From assembly GCA_028691845.1 (NCBI GenBank), contig JAQUYL010000013.1:50049-114048 (forward strand): a DNA stretch of 64,000 bases, given 5' to 3'. Origin of the DNA: Opitutaceae bacterium (GTDB taxonomy: Bacteria > Verrucomicrobiota > Verrucomicrobiia > Opitutales > Opitutaceae). Below are positions 56,506 to 64,000 of this stretch, one piece after another; positions within the stretch are counted from its first letter, which is position 1, and every line of letters begins with the position of its first letter. Made by a program: the position numbers and the translations under genes. The notes under the pieces are model-generated. The model was not told the origin of the DNA and ran no database searches. It saw nothing but the letters and a program-made list of their open reading frames with translations.

Positions 56506-57169
56506 ACCACTTCTGGCCGTGTCGCGTTATCGACATCCCCCGTCCTGGATATTTTACCCGGCCCGGACGGCCCATAGCCTGAAGGAGGGATTCAGCCTGT
56601 TCGAGGTGGCCGTGGCAGTGGGCATCTTCGCCATTGGTGTCGTCGGAGTCATTGCACTGATTTCCCCGGTGAGTAGAGCCGTTGCGATCAACGCTGAGGC
56701 CGAGTCCGCCGTCCGTGCCGCAGATGTGATGTTGACCTATTTGCGCACGCAGCCCTTTGCCGCTGTCGCAGGTTTCCTTAAGTCGGCGGAGCAATTCGAT
56801 CAGGATAACCGCAATTTCCACTACAATCCGGCCACGGATGGCAGGGTTTTCGCAGTCAGTCCCACCTGCGATAAGCTCGCGCTCGTCACCGAAACCAGCG
56901 TCACGGTGTGGCCTAACGGAGATCGGGACAAGTTTTATGAGATTACCTTGATCCGCAACGAAGTCCTGTCGCCCGCCGCCGATGATGCCAGCGCTCCGGT
57001 GCTTGCTTTTATTTTGCGAATCCGCTGGCCGCTCTTCTTGCCGGCTGGCCTGCCAGCGGGTCTCCATAGCCGCGCCACGCAGGTTGGCGCCACCGATTCC
57101 AATGCCACCGTGCCCTTCGACCATGGCCAGAAAGAGATGCTTTTTTGTGCCGGTTCGATTCGCCGCTGA
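56495..57169 (+). CDS. Prepilin-like protein, Verru_Chthon cassette B-like (cassette 4)
   Basis: A ~224-residue pseudopilin with processing region KEGFSLFEVAVAVGIFAIGV, the only one of the first five with Gly at -1; Glu+5 is present. It resembles GspI-type minor pseudopilins and Verru_Chthon B. I chose GTG 56495, which overlaps the previous stop; the frame is open 17 codons further upstream. Confidence 0.78.
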   Translation: MAFEPLLAVSRYRHPPSWIFYPARTAHSLKEGFSLFEVAVAVGIFAIGVVGVIALISPVSRAVAINAEAESAVRAADVMLTYLRTQPFAAVAGFLKSAEQFDQDNRNFHYNPATDGRVFAVSPTCDKLALVTETSVTVWPNGDRDKFYEITLIRNEVLSPAADDASAPVLAFILRIRWPLFLPAGLPAGLHSRATQVGATDSNATVPFDHGQKEMLFCAGSIRR

Positions 57170-57171
57170 AC

Positions 57172-58338
57172 ATGCACTTTCGTTCAAACCCTCCCGTTTT
57201 GCACCTGCGCGCTTCGCTGGGCTGCCGTCGGGCCTTCACCTTGATCGAACTTCTAGCGGCCTCGGCGATCACGGTCGTGCTGGCCGGCCTTATGCTTATG
57301 ATGGCGGTGCATGTGTCGGAGTTATGGCAGCGCATCTCGGGCAGGCTTGGTGCCGAAGCTCAAGCCCGACTCGTACTCGACCAGCTGACCCTCGACATCC
57401 AAGGCGCACAATACCGTGACAATCTCGGGGGCACGGTCTGGCTTGCGGCCGACATCCTCACTTCCATCGACAATGCCCCCGGTCTCTGGAGTCGCGGCCC
57501 GGTCGGCGGCAGGTTCATACCGTCGCCCAAACCTGTCAACCGCACGCACGCAGCGGACGATGAAGGCAATTCACTCGATGTGACCGCGTTACGGCGGTCA
57601 CTCCCTGAGAAAGGCCGTCTCGCCGATGCTCGCTTCGGAGTCGGAGGGGTGTGGCTGCGCTTTTTCACCACCAGTCGCGGCGCAAACCGACACACGGATC
57701 CCTCCACCATTTCCGCGCCGGTGGCGGTGGCTTATCAGGTCATTCGGCGTTGTCCCGCGTCTGACGAGTCTCCAGGCGCGGTTCATCGTTATTATCTTCA
57801 TCGCACCGAGGTTCGTCCGGCCGCTGCGGTCGTAAAGGGCATGGTTCGGCCGGGCACACTGGAGATGGGCTACAATATTGTGGACGTCGGCTATGAGGGG
57901 CCGACCGATGACTCGTGGGGCGGCAACGACGGGATGGAGGCCGGTGATCCCTATGCGATTCGTTGCCCTCAGTGCGTGGACACCAGGTTTGCGGAAAACG
58001 TCATCGACTTCGGTCTCTGGCTTCATGGGCGCCGCCCGGGTCCGGACGGCAGGGTGGCGACGTTGCAGAGAATTTTCCCCGCCGATGCTGATCACCTGGC
58101 CCATCGCGCTTCGGCCGCACCGGCGACGGCCGATCCAGGCACTGTCTTTCCCGAAGTGGCCGACGTGATGATCCGCGTACTCACGGACGAAGGGGCGCAT
58201 CGGGTTGCTCTGCTCGAATCCGGCCGCCTGCAGCGACCGGCTCATTACGCCAGCAACGAAGAGTGGTGGTGGGGTGTGGCGGAGCAGAATTCGGTCGTCC
58301 TTACCAAGCGCATTCATCTGCCCGCATTCCTGCCATGA
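57172..58338 (+). CDS. Prepilin-like protein, Verru_Chthon cassette C-like (cassette 5)
   Basis: A 388-residue pseudopilin with processing region CRRAFTLIELLAASAITVVL (Ala-1, Glu+5) and a long helix continuing to EAQARLVLDQLTLDIQGA, the GspJ-like pattern. A large C-terminal domain carries CPQC near residue 265. ATG 57172 is two bases after the previous stop. The stop overlaps the next start by ATGA. Confidence 0.82.
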   Translation: MHFRSNPPVLHLRASLGCRRAFTLIELLAASAITVVLAGLMLMMAVHVSELWQRISGRLGAEAQARLVLDQLTLDIQGAQYRDNLGGTVWLAADILTSIDNAPGLWSRGPVGGRFIPSPKPVNRTHAADDEGNSLDVTALRRSLPEKGRLADARFGVGGVWLRFFTTSRGANRHTDPSTISAPVAVAYQVIRRCPASDESPGAVHRYYLHRTEVRPAAAVVKGMVRPGTLEMGYNIVDVGYEGPTDDSWGGNDGMEAGDPYAIRCPQCVDTRFAENVIDFGLWLHGRRPGPDGRVATLQRIFPADADHLAHRASAAPATADPGTVFPEVADVMIRVLTDEGAHRVALLESGRLQRPAHYASNEEWWWGVAEQNSVVLTKRIHLPAFLP

Positions 58339-61300
58339 GAATCCGCCAACAGGTTGCACGTCTACACCAGCCTGCCACGGCGTCACCAAAGTCGCCCCCG
58401 CAGTGCACCGGCTTTGCTTTGGTCATCACGATTGCGCTCCTTGCGTTTCTGGTCGTGCTGCTGGTCGGGCTTGCGACCTACACCCGAATCGAGACGGCGG
58501 CCGCCGGCAACACCCAGCGACTGGCGCAGGCGCGACAGAATGCCTTGTTCGCTCTCGATGTGGCACTCGGACAACTGCAGAAACATGCTGGGCCGGACGA
58601 GCGGGTCACGGCAACTGGCGCTGTGATGTGTGAAGACAATCCGAACTACACGGGAGTCTGGTCCACCACGAAGGAGGCGTCCGCGGAGCCGGATGTCTGG
58701 CTTGTCAGCGGTAGTGAAGCCGCCGTCGACCAGAGCCTCCCGCCGATACAATTGGTGGGCCCCCAAACTGTCGGACGTGCCAATCGGACGGTATATGTGA
58801 CGGCTCCGGTTGTTGCGCTCAGAGTTCACGGCGTGCCGGGGCAGGGGGAGGCCCGAGGTCCAACCGCCGGAACCACGATCGGTCATTACGCCTGGTGGGT
58901 GGGAGACCAGGGGGTGAAGGCTCCGGTGGCTGCCGCCGACTCGAGCCCGAATGTCAGCTATGGCCCGTGGGTCTCGTCCGAACTAAACAGTCGTATCTGG
59001 CAGCAGATCCCCCTTGGGGCCGGAGCAGCTGAACTCAACGGCCAGCCTGTGTTTGAGCGTTGTGGTGCCCCGGATCTTGCAGGCAACACAGGGCTGTCTA
59101 GGGGCCTGATAGCCTTCAACCAGGTCGCATTCCTTGCGAAACCCGACGGCTCGGTCGGGTTGGCGTCGGTGCAGCAATATTTCCATGCCTGGACGACGAA
59201 CAATTTCAATGTTCTGGCCAGCACGGTGCCCAATGCCTCCGGCCTCCGCCGCGACTTGTCGCTCAAACCAGATCTGCTCGGCAGAGCGTTTTCCGCTTGG
59301 GCGGATTACGATGGGGCCGGTGGTCACTCTGCCCACATGGAGAATCCGGCGGCTCCATGCACCCCAGGACTGCTGCCCGCCTACGGCAGCGATCCATTGC
59401 GCCGGCGCCATCGGCTGGCGCCGCCGGATTCGGACCGGCAGATCATACACTCGATTGCTCCGTTGCTGTCATTGATGATGCTCCAGTTCAATGTGCGACG
59501 GGCGGGGCCGGCTTCCACCACTGACTTGCAGGTCCGCGCCAAGATGGTGGCCGGGCTTTGGAACCCCTATTCCAGCGCATTGGTGCCGGAAGACTGTACC
59601 CTCGAGATCAGCGGTCTGCCCACTCTCACGGTCACTGATTCAAACGGCGGAGTGAGCTCGATCGATTTGCAGGCACTTTTCGGACCGGGAAAGTCTGGGA
59701 TGGAAGTATTGCTGAAATTTACCGACAACACGAAAACAGACGATCCGGACCATCGTTCGTGGCTGCCGGGCCGGGTCTATTTCTGGCGCACAAAAGGCGG
59801 CAGCATGGGGGCGTGGCAGACTGAATTTTACAATCTTTCGCTGGCCAATATTGCGAACAACAATATTTGGGTGGCACCTGCGAATGCCAGCCACGCGCTT
59901 CCAGCGGGCAACACGGTGAAACTGGGGATCTCCGCTCCCCCGGCCACGCTGACTGTCCGTCTGTACCGGACTTCCGATCATGCACTGCTGGCCACCTACA
60001 CTACGCCGCCATTCTCGGGCTTTAATCTGGCCAGCAGAGCGGTGAATGAAAATGCGTGCCAGTTTGGCTATCCTTTTCGTTTGATTGAGAGCATTGATAC
60101 CGTCGCCGATCCCGCCAACCCCTGTGCGTGGCTCACGTCGGTCAGCCGCGATCCGCGCAGCCCCCATCCGCCAGCCGAGAGCTACAGGCCGTTGGCCAAT
60201 GGGTTGGATCCTGCGCTGTACGGAGGGGACGGCAGCGGGCAGCCCATCCCCTCCACCACCTGGCGAATCCGGGCTGAAGATCGCCTGCTGGATCGCGCGA
60301 TGGGCACTTCTGGCATGTCCTATAATGAAGATACCCCCATCTTCGAACTACCCCGGGCGCCAGTGCTCTCGTTGGGCATGCTGCAGCATCTGCAGATCGC
60401 GGATGCGCGATCGTTTTCGATCGGCAACTCCTGGGGAGCCCGGACACTGGTCGATGGCCGGCCGGCCAACGCGCTCTTCGACCAATTCTTCTTCTCCGGG
60501 CTCGCAGCCGGAGTCACCGCGCCCGACCTGGCGGCGGGGCAGGGCCTGCCCAATCCGTTGTTCCTGCCGTTGGCACGCAAGCCTGACGGCACCGCATTGG
60601 CCCCGACCGATCTCGCTGCCGAAGCTGCGACCGGATTATGCGCGAAGTATTTGCTGCAAGGGGGCTCTTTCAATTTGAACTCAGTCAACCCCGCTGCCTG
60701 GTTGGCGGTTCTGCGCTCTGTGCGCCCCCGCTCCGCGGAGCAATTCACCTTTCTCGACGCTTCTTGTCGCAGTGGCACGGCGGAGGATTTCCCTAGGGAT
60801 ATGGTTCCGCGGTTGAGTCCGGACCCACCCAAGGCCCAGGCGACAGATCCACTGGTGGGGGAGGCGGTGTTTTTCCGTTTCTCGCAATCGGCCCAGGAAA
60901 CCTACAAGGCCTTCCCAGGTTATGCCGCCAGCAACGCCGATCCGGGGATGTCGCAGCCACCGAATCAACCCTCCGCCGCCAATACGCATTTGTTTCGCCA
61001 GGGTCTGCGCAAGCTGGCCGCGGCAGAGACGGCCGCTCTGGCCCGGGCCGTCGTCTGGCGCGTCGCTCAAAAGCAAAAGGCAACGGGTCCGTTTCGTTCA
61101 TTGGAGGAGTTCTTGAGCCCGATGCCGCTGTTCGGCGGCAAGAGCCTGCTGGAAAGCGCGATTGCGGGCGATGATCCCAAAGACCCGGCGCCTGAAATCA
61201 ATCTCAACGCCGGCGTCGCTGAGTTCAGCTCCCAGTGGCTGACGCAGGGCGATATTATGACCGCACTTGCGCCGATTCTATTTCCACGGTCGGACACTTT

Positions 61301-61514
61301 TATCATCCGTGCTTACGGAGACGTTTCGAATCCCGCGACCGGCGCTGGCGAAGGCCGGGCCTGGTGCGAAGCGCTGGTTCAGCGTTTCCCGGAGCCGTTT
61401 GCGGCCGCGGATCCCCCCCGCCCGACTGATGCAGAATATCAACAACCTCCCGGTGCCTTTGGGCGCCGGTTCAAAATTATCTCGTTCCGATGGCTCACCC
61501 GTTTCGATCTCTGA
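58335..61514 (+). CDS. Large prepilin-like protein, Verru_Chthon cassette A-like (cassette 6)
   Basis: A 1,059-residue protein with prepilin-like N-terminus CTGFALVITIALLAFLVVLL: Gly at -1, but Ile where Glu+5 should be. Lack of Glu+5 is a feature of GspK, the tip pseudopilin, and the large size fits the Verru_Chthon A family. The bulk is a long extracellular region of mixed strands and loops. A late helical part (AAAETAALARAVVWRVAQKQ, GPFRSLEEFLSPM) resembles the GspK-like SAM-type repeats. ATG 58335 is coupled to the previous stop. Confidence 0.82.
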   Translation: MRIRQQVARLHQPATASPKSPPQCTGFALVITIALLAFLVVLLVGLATYTRIETAAAGNTQRLAQARQNALFALDVALGQLQKHAGPDERVTATGAVMCEDNPNYTGVWSTTKEASAEPDVWLVSGSEAAVDQSLPPIQLVGPQTVGRANRTVYVTAPVVALRVHGVPGQGEARGPTAGTTIGHYAWWVGDQGVKAPVAAADSSPNVSYGPWVSSELNSRIWQQIPLGAGAAELNGQPVFERCGAPDLAGNTGLSRGLIAFNQVAFLAKPDGSVGLASVQQYFHAWTTNNFNVLASTVPNASGLRRDLSLKPDLLGRAFSAWADYDGAGGHSAHMENPAAPCTPGLLPAYGSDPLRRRHRLAPPDSDRQIIHSIAPLLSLMMLQFNVRRAGPASTTDLQVRAKMVAGLWNPYSSALVPEDCTLEISGLPTLTVTDSNGGVSSIDLQALFGPGKSGMEVLLKFTDNTKTDDPDHRSWLPGRVYFWRTKGGSMGAWQTEFYNLSLANIANNNIWVAPANASHALPAGNTVKLGISAPPATLTVRLYRTSDHALLATYTTPPFSGFNLASRAVNENACQFGYPFRLIESIDTVADPANPCAWLTSVSRDPRSPHPPAESYRPLANGLDPALYGGDGSGQPIPSTTWRIRAEDRLLDRAMGTSGMSYNEDTPIFELPRAPVLSLGMLQHLQIADARSFSIGNSWGARTLVDGRPANALFDQFFFSGLAAGVTAPDLAAGQGLPNPLFLPLARKPDGTALAPTDLAAEAATGLCAKYLLQGGSFNLNSVNPAAWLAVLRSVRPRSAEQFTFLDASCRSGTAEDFPRDMVPRLSPDPPKAQATDPLVGEAVFFRFSQSAQETYKAFPGYAASNADPGMSQPPNQPSAANTHLFRQGLRKLAAAETAALARAVVWRVAQKQKATGPFRSLEEFLSPMPLFGGKSLLESAIAGDDPKDPAPEINLNAGVAEFSSQWLTQGDIMTALAPILFPRSDTFIIRAYGDVSNPATGAGEGRAWCEALVQRFPEPFAAADPPRPTDAEYQQPPGAFGRRFKIISFRWLTRFDL

Positions 61515-62179
61515 TTTCATGCTGCCTGATCGGCGCGTCTTGCGTGTTGGGGCAGGAGAACGCCCGGCCCGGGCTGCAGATTAAGTTCACCGTTTTTTCC
61601 GCAAAACCGATTGCCGATCTCGCCTATGCGTTGCCGGTCGGTCCGACCGTTAGAACCGTTGCGGTTCAATTTCATCCTACGGCGCGTTCGCCGCGCTACG
61701 ATTACAGTGGGCCCGGTCCGCTGTGTTTTTTCGATCTCAAGACCGATGAACTCATCGCCGAGGTGAAGATCCCCTCCCACATCAAGGAGGCGTTGTTGAT
61801 TTTTCAGCCGCAAGCGCCAGAAGCAGCTGCCGCCACCCCGGGTTGTCGGGTCTTTGTTTTTGATGACGCGGCGATATGCTACGGTGCAGGCCAGTTAATG
61901 GTGCTGAATTTCAGCGGTTTGCCCTTGGCTGGCACGCTCGGCCGCCAGCACATTGACCTGAACGATGGTGCTAATGGACCGTACTCCATCGGCCGTGGAG
62001 CGCCGATACTGCTGCGTACCACGTATCGGCAAAAGAGCTATCAGGCATATGCCGCCACCATTGAACTCGGCCGCAACGGACGTGCGTTACTCATCCTGAT
62101 GGCACCGTTTTATCGTGGATCGCTTGAGGTGCAGTCGCGGCTGCTGATTGAGAAGGCTCCGGCCCCGTCAACCCGTTAA
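61490..62179 (+). CDS. Exported protein linked to the pseudopilin cassette
   Basis: A 229-residue protein with signal peptide (SLISCCLIGASCVLG) and a beta-rich body (LQIKFTVFSAKPIADLAYAL, LCFFDLKTDELIAEVKIP). It overlaps the end of the large cassette gene by 25 bases, so it is in the same operon. I do not recognise a family. It may be a substrate or an accessory surface protein of the pseudopilus. Confidence 0.75.
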   Translation: MAHPFRSLISCCLIGASCVLGQENARPGLQIKFTVFSAKPIADLAYALPVGPTVRTVAVQFHPTARSPRYDYSGPGPLCFFDLKTDELIAEVKIPSHIKEALLIFQPQAPEAAAATPGCRVFVFDDAAICYGAGQLMVLNFSGLPLAGTLGRQHIDLNDGANGPYSIGRGAPILLRTTYRQKSYQAYAATIELGRNGRALLILMAPFYRGSLEVQSRLLIEKAPAPSTR

Positions 62180-62953
62180 CTACTGGCTGCAGATCCGCCG
62201 GGGGCGACGGCCGCGGTGAACTGCCATCCATGCAAAGGCCGCCAGTCCGGTGAGTAGGCCGCACGTTGCGATCTCCGGCACCGGGGAGTAGACAAGATGG
62301 ACATTGTCGATAGCCATCGTGTCCCTGCTGCCACTGCCGGAAGTAGCTTCCAATGCGACAATGCGAATCCAGACATCGGACTGGTTGTCCATGTTGCCGA
62401 GTGATGCGCCTCCGGCAGCGAACGTCACAGTGCCGAAGATCCCCGGATCGGGGTAAGTGCCCAAAGGAGCAAAAGAAGCTGGGCTCATCCCGAGGCCATA
62501 GTCGATGGTCCAATCCGTTGATCGTGCTTGAACACTCAGCATCATGATATCGATGCTCAATGAGATCAGCGTCAGGCCTGTTGTGTTGATGTTGATCGCA
62601 AAGGCGGCGCCCGGGTCGCCGCCGAATGTGCCACCCTGGCGAATGCCCAGGGCGCGATCGACAGAGATGCCCTGCGCGACGGTAGATTCGCCGCCGGTCA
62701 TGCCCGTGGCAGAGGCCAAATTTTTGAACGCCCCGATGGTATCGGTCCAGGAAACCGCCGCGGGAGTGAACTCCTGGGCGGAACCCAGGGAAGTGGCGGA
62801 AGCGTCTTTCCGCACGCTCCATCCCGTCGGCAATCCGGTGCTGAGATTGGCAAAATCCTGGAGATAAGAGGTGCCCGTGAGCACAATTTGAGCACCAATG
62901 GGAAGGGGACCAGACAGGACTACGACTGAAAGAAATATCTTTGGACGCATCAT
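62180..62953 (-). CDS. PEP-CTERM-like exported protein with altered motif
   Basis: A ~257-residue exported protein: signal peptide (FLSVVVLSGPLPIGA), a beta-sandwich-like body with FANLSTGLPTGW and DTMAIDNVHLVYSPV, typical of PEP-CTERM proteins, and a C-terminal VPEIATCGLLTGLAAFAW helix followed by HRGRRPRR. The Pro-Glu-Pro signature is Pro-Glu-Ile here. Its stop codon directly abuts that of the convergent upstream operon, with no base between. ATG 62950 is an equal alternative start. Confidence 0.82.
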   Translation of the reverse strand: MMRPKIFLSVVVLSGPLPIGAQIVLTGTSYLQDFANLSTGLPTGWSVRKDASATSLGSAQEFTPAAVSWTDTIGAFKNLASATGMTGGESTVAQGISVDRALGIRQGGTFGGDPGAAFAININTTGLTLISLSIDIMMLSVQARSTDWTIDYGLGMSPASFAPLGTYPDPGIFGTVTFAAGGASLGNMDNQSDVWIRIVALEATSGSGSRDTMAIDNVHLVYSPVPEIATCGLLTGLAAFAWMAVHRGRRPRRICSQ

Positions 62954-63769
62954 GATTCCGGGGTGATGGCCCATGAGAAAGGAAGCGATTATCCAGGGGC
63001 AAGCGGCCTGACTAAGGGTTTTTATGTAAGACGTGTCGATCTCCTGGATGGCGATAATCCCAGGGTGAAGTGCGTCAAAAAGTTTAGCGATACGGCCGCT
63101 GATTTGAAAACCTGTCGTGGCACAAAGGCGGGTAGCGTAGGCGTCATCCCCGCACTCGTTGCTACTGATGGATGATGCGTTTGTGAACGTGGTGATCCGG
63201 AATGCGTCTGCTGCGGAGGTGGTCGAAATGACCGGCCCGTGCGGACGACGAGATCGCGTCGATGGGCCTGACCAATCTGAATAAAGCGACGGTTGCTTGG
63301 GGCGGTACGACTGGGCGGTTGTGCTGTGCTGCGATTGTGGGGAGACAAAAGCTTGGGAGATCTACGGATTGCGTTGGTAAAATGGCAAAGGACTGGGGTA
63401 TCTCACATTAGGCAGACATGAATCATAGGCACATACTTGGCCGACTGCACTCCGCGGAGGAGACGTTTGGCGTGCTCATTATCGGCGGGATCGCCATCGG
63501 TCTCCGATCTCTTGGGAAGCGAGGAGGAGTCCGGTTAAGAGCGTTTGTCCTTGTCTGGCACAGGCGGCGGCGTCTTCTCCGCGTTGTTTGGCCCGAGTCC
63601 CGCCTGACTCAATCTCGCGTGTTCCGAGCGTAATTCTTTTATCTTTCCTTCCTCATTTGCGGCTGCCTGCGGCGCAAATCCGCAATCCTTGGCGATAACG
63701 GCGCACTGACTTTTCCGGGGGTTGCATGGCGCAAAATAACCGGCGCCACAACCTGAGTCGAAACGGGTT

Positions 63770-63886
63770 CTACAGAGGTTTATCGAACCACCCAGCCACA
63801 GTAAAAACCGATGTCAGCATGCCAATCAGACCACAAGCAATGGCCAGGACGCACTTGATGTTATGGCCGATAATCTGGCTCTTCAT
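63770..63886 (-). CDS. Possible 38-residue membrane peptide
   Basis: The frame starts MKSQIIGHNIKCVLAIACGL and continues through a hydrophobic segment to FDKPL. It would be a single-helix peptide. The ribosome site is weak and the surrounding region appears degenerate. Confidence 0.25.
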   Translation of the reverse strand: MKSQIIGHNIKCVLAIACGLIGMLTSVFTVAGWFDKPL

Positions 63887-63894
63887 CAAAGATT

Positions 63895-63927
63895 GGGGAC
63901 ATGTGGTAATTAAGCCACCATGTCCCC
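63895..63927. repeat. Palindrome with GGGGACATG arms
   Basis: GGGGACATGTGG, then TAATTAAG, then CCACCATGTCCCC: 12- and 13-base arms that pair apart from one bulged base. There is no T-run, so it is not a standard terminator. It could be a repeat-element end or a REP-like hairpin. Confidence 0.6.
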
Positions 63928-64000
63928 TGCAATGATTGAACTAACGCTGCCAGGATACCGCATCGTCCGGTGCGAAAGCAACTCTGAGATGCGGATTTAC

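Larger units (their letters stand above)
62954..64000. other. Region without confident genes at the window end
   Basis: About 1 kb with only small or degenerate frames. On the minus strand a frame ends with stop 63535-63537 and reads, just before it, AKDCGFAPQAAANEEGKIKE and EKTPPPVPDKDKRS; this looks protein-like but has no start I can place. A 38-residue minus-strand frame (63770-63886) and a palindrome (63895-63927) are listed separately. Confidence 0.4.

Noticed and set aside
63022..63348. 108-codon minus-strand frame at the window end
   Set aside because: Ser/Arg/Pro-rich translation with no motif; the region looks degenerate.
1..64000. CRISPR arrays, phage structural genes, toxin-antitoxin or restriction systems
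   Set aside because: I looked for regular repeats and for these gene families and saw none.

Overview
The window looks like chromosome from a Verrucomicrobia bacterium, most likely of the Opitutales/Opitutaceae type. Three things point there: a cassette of six prepilin-like proteins ending in a ~1,060-residue member, which matches the 'Verru_Chthon cassette' layout known from that phylum; two exported proteins with PEP-CTERM style C-termini; and GC-rich coding sequence with many short intergenic gaps. The assignment rests on recognised protein families, not on a database search.

Layout. 0-1.9 kb: the 3' part of a family B DNA polymerase gene. 2.2-8.1 kb: hypA, an apparent hypB remnant, and a complete six-gene operon (echABCDEF) for an energy-converting group 4 [NiFe] hydrogenase. 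8.2-11.5 kb: a site-2-protease-like membrane peptidase, an orphan sigma-54 response regulator and galE. 11.6-19.4 kb: the most interesting block, an eight-gene co-directional cluster encoding ketosynthase, ACP, two CrtI/RetSat-like FAD oxidoreductases, FabZ-like dehydratase, FabI-like enoyl reductase, OleA-like head-to-head condensing enzyme and OleB-like alpha/beta hydrolase. It looks like a dedicated acyl-chain builder coupled to long-chain ketone/olefin chemistry, but oleC and oleD are not in the window. 19.5-30.6 kb: housekeeping genes (M48 protease, HTH-EIIA fusion, HD-CHAD fusion, RNase R, glycogen synthase, photolyase, cysteine synthase, nucleoside diphosphate kinase) ending at a tRNA-Glu(CTC).

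30.7-45.6 kb is accessory in character. It holds yqjD/E/K-like small membrane genes, a fused remnant of a broken Hsp20 and an MscS C-terminus, a histidine kinase/sigma-54 regulator pair with a possible sigma-54 promoter in front of the next exported gene, a PEP-CTERM protein, two truncated IS3 transposase remnants, two tandem PstS-like binding proteins without a transporter, a DUF4197 protein and an amino-acid-type binding protein. 45.7-53.5 kb returns to core functions: YhaM-like OB/HD exoribonuclease, metallophosphoesterase, polyphosphate kinase, a large toroid-like protein of unknown function, and Rho. 54.2-62.2 kb is the pseudopilin cassette plus a secreted partner, followed by a convergent PEP-CTERM gene. 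The last kilobase holds only small or degenerate reading frames and a strong palindrome.

How the genes relate. The Ech operon would couple ferredoxin oxidation or reduction to H2 and ion transport, with HypA as nickel chaperone; HypB must come from elsewhere if the local copy is dead. The lipid cluster has condensation, dehydration, enoyl reduction and two desaturase-like steps, but no ketoreductase or acyltransferase of its own, so it must borrow from primary fatty-acid synthesis. Ppk1 and the HD-CHAD protein both point to polyphosphate metabolism. The kinase/regulator pair probably controls the exported proteins immediately downstream.
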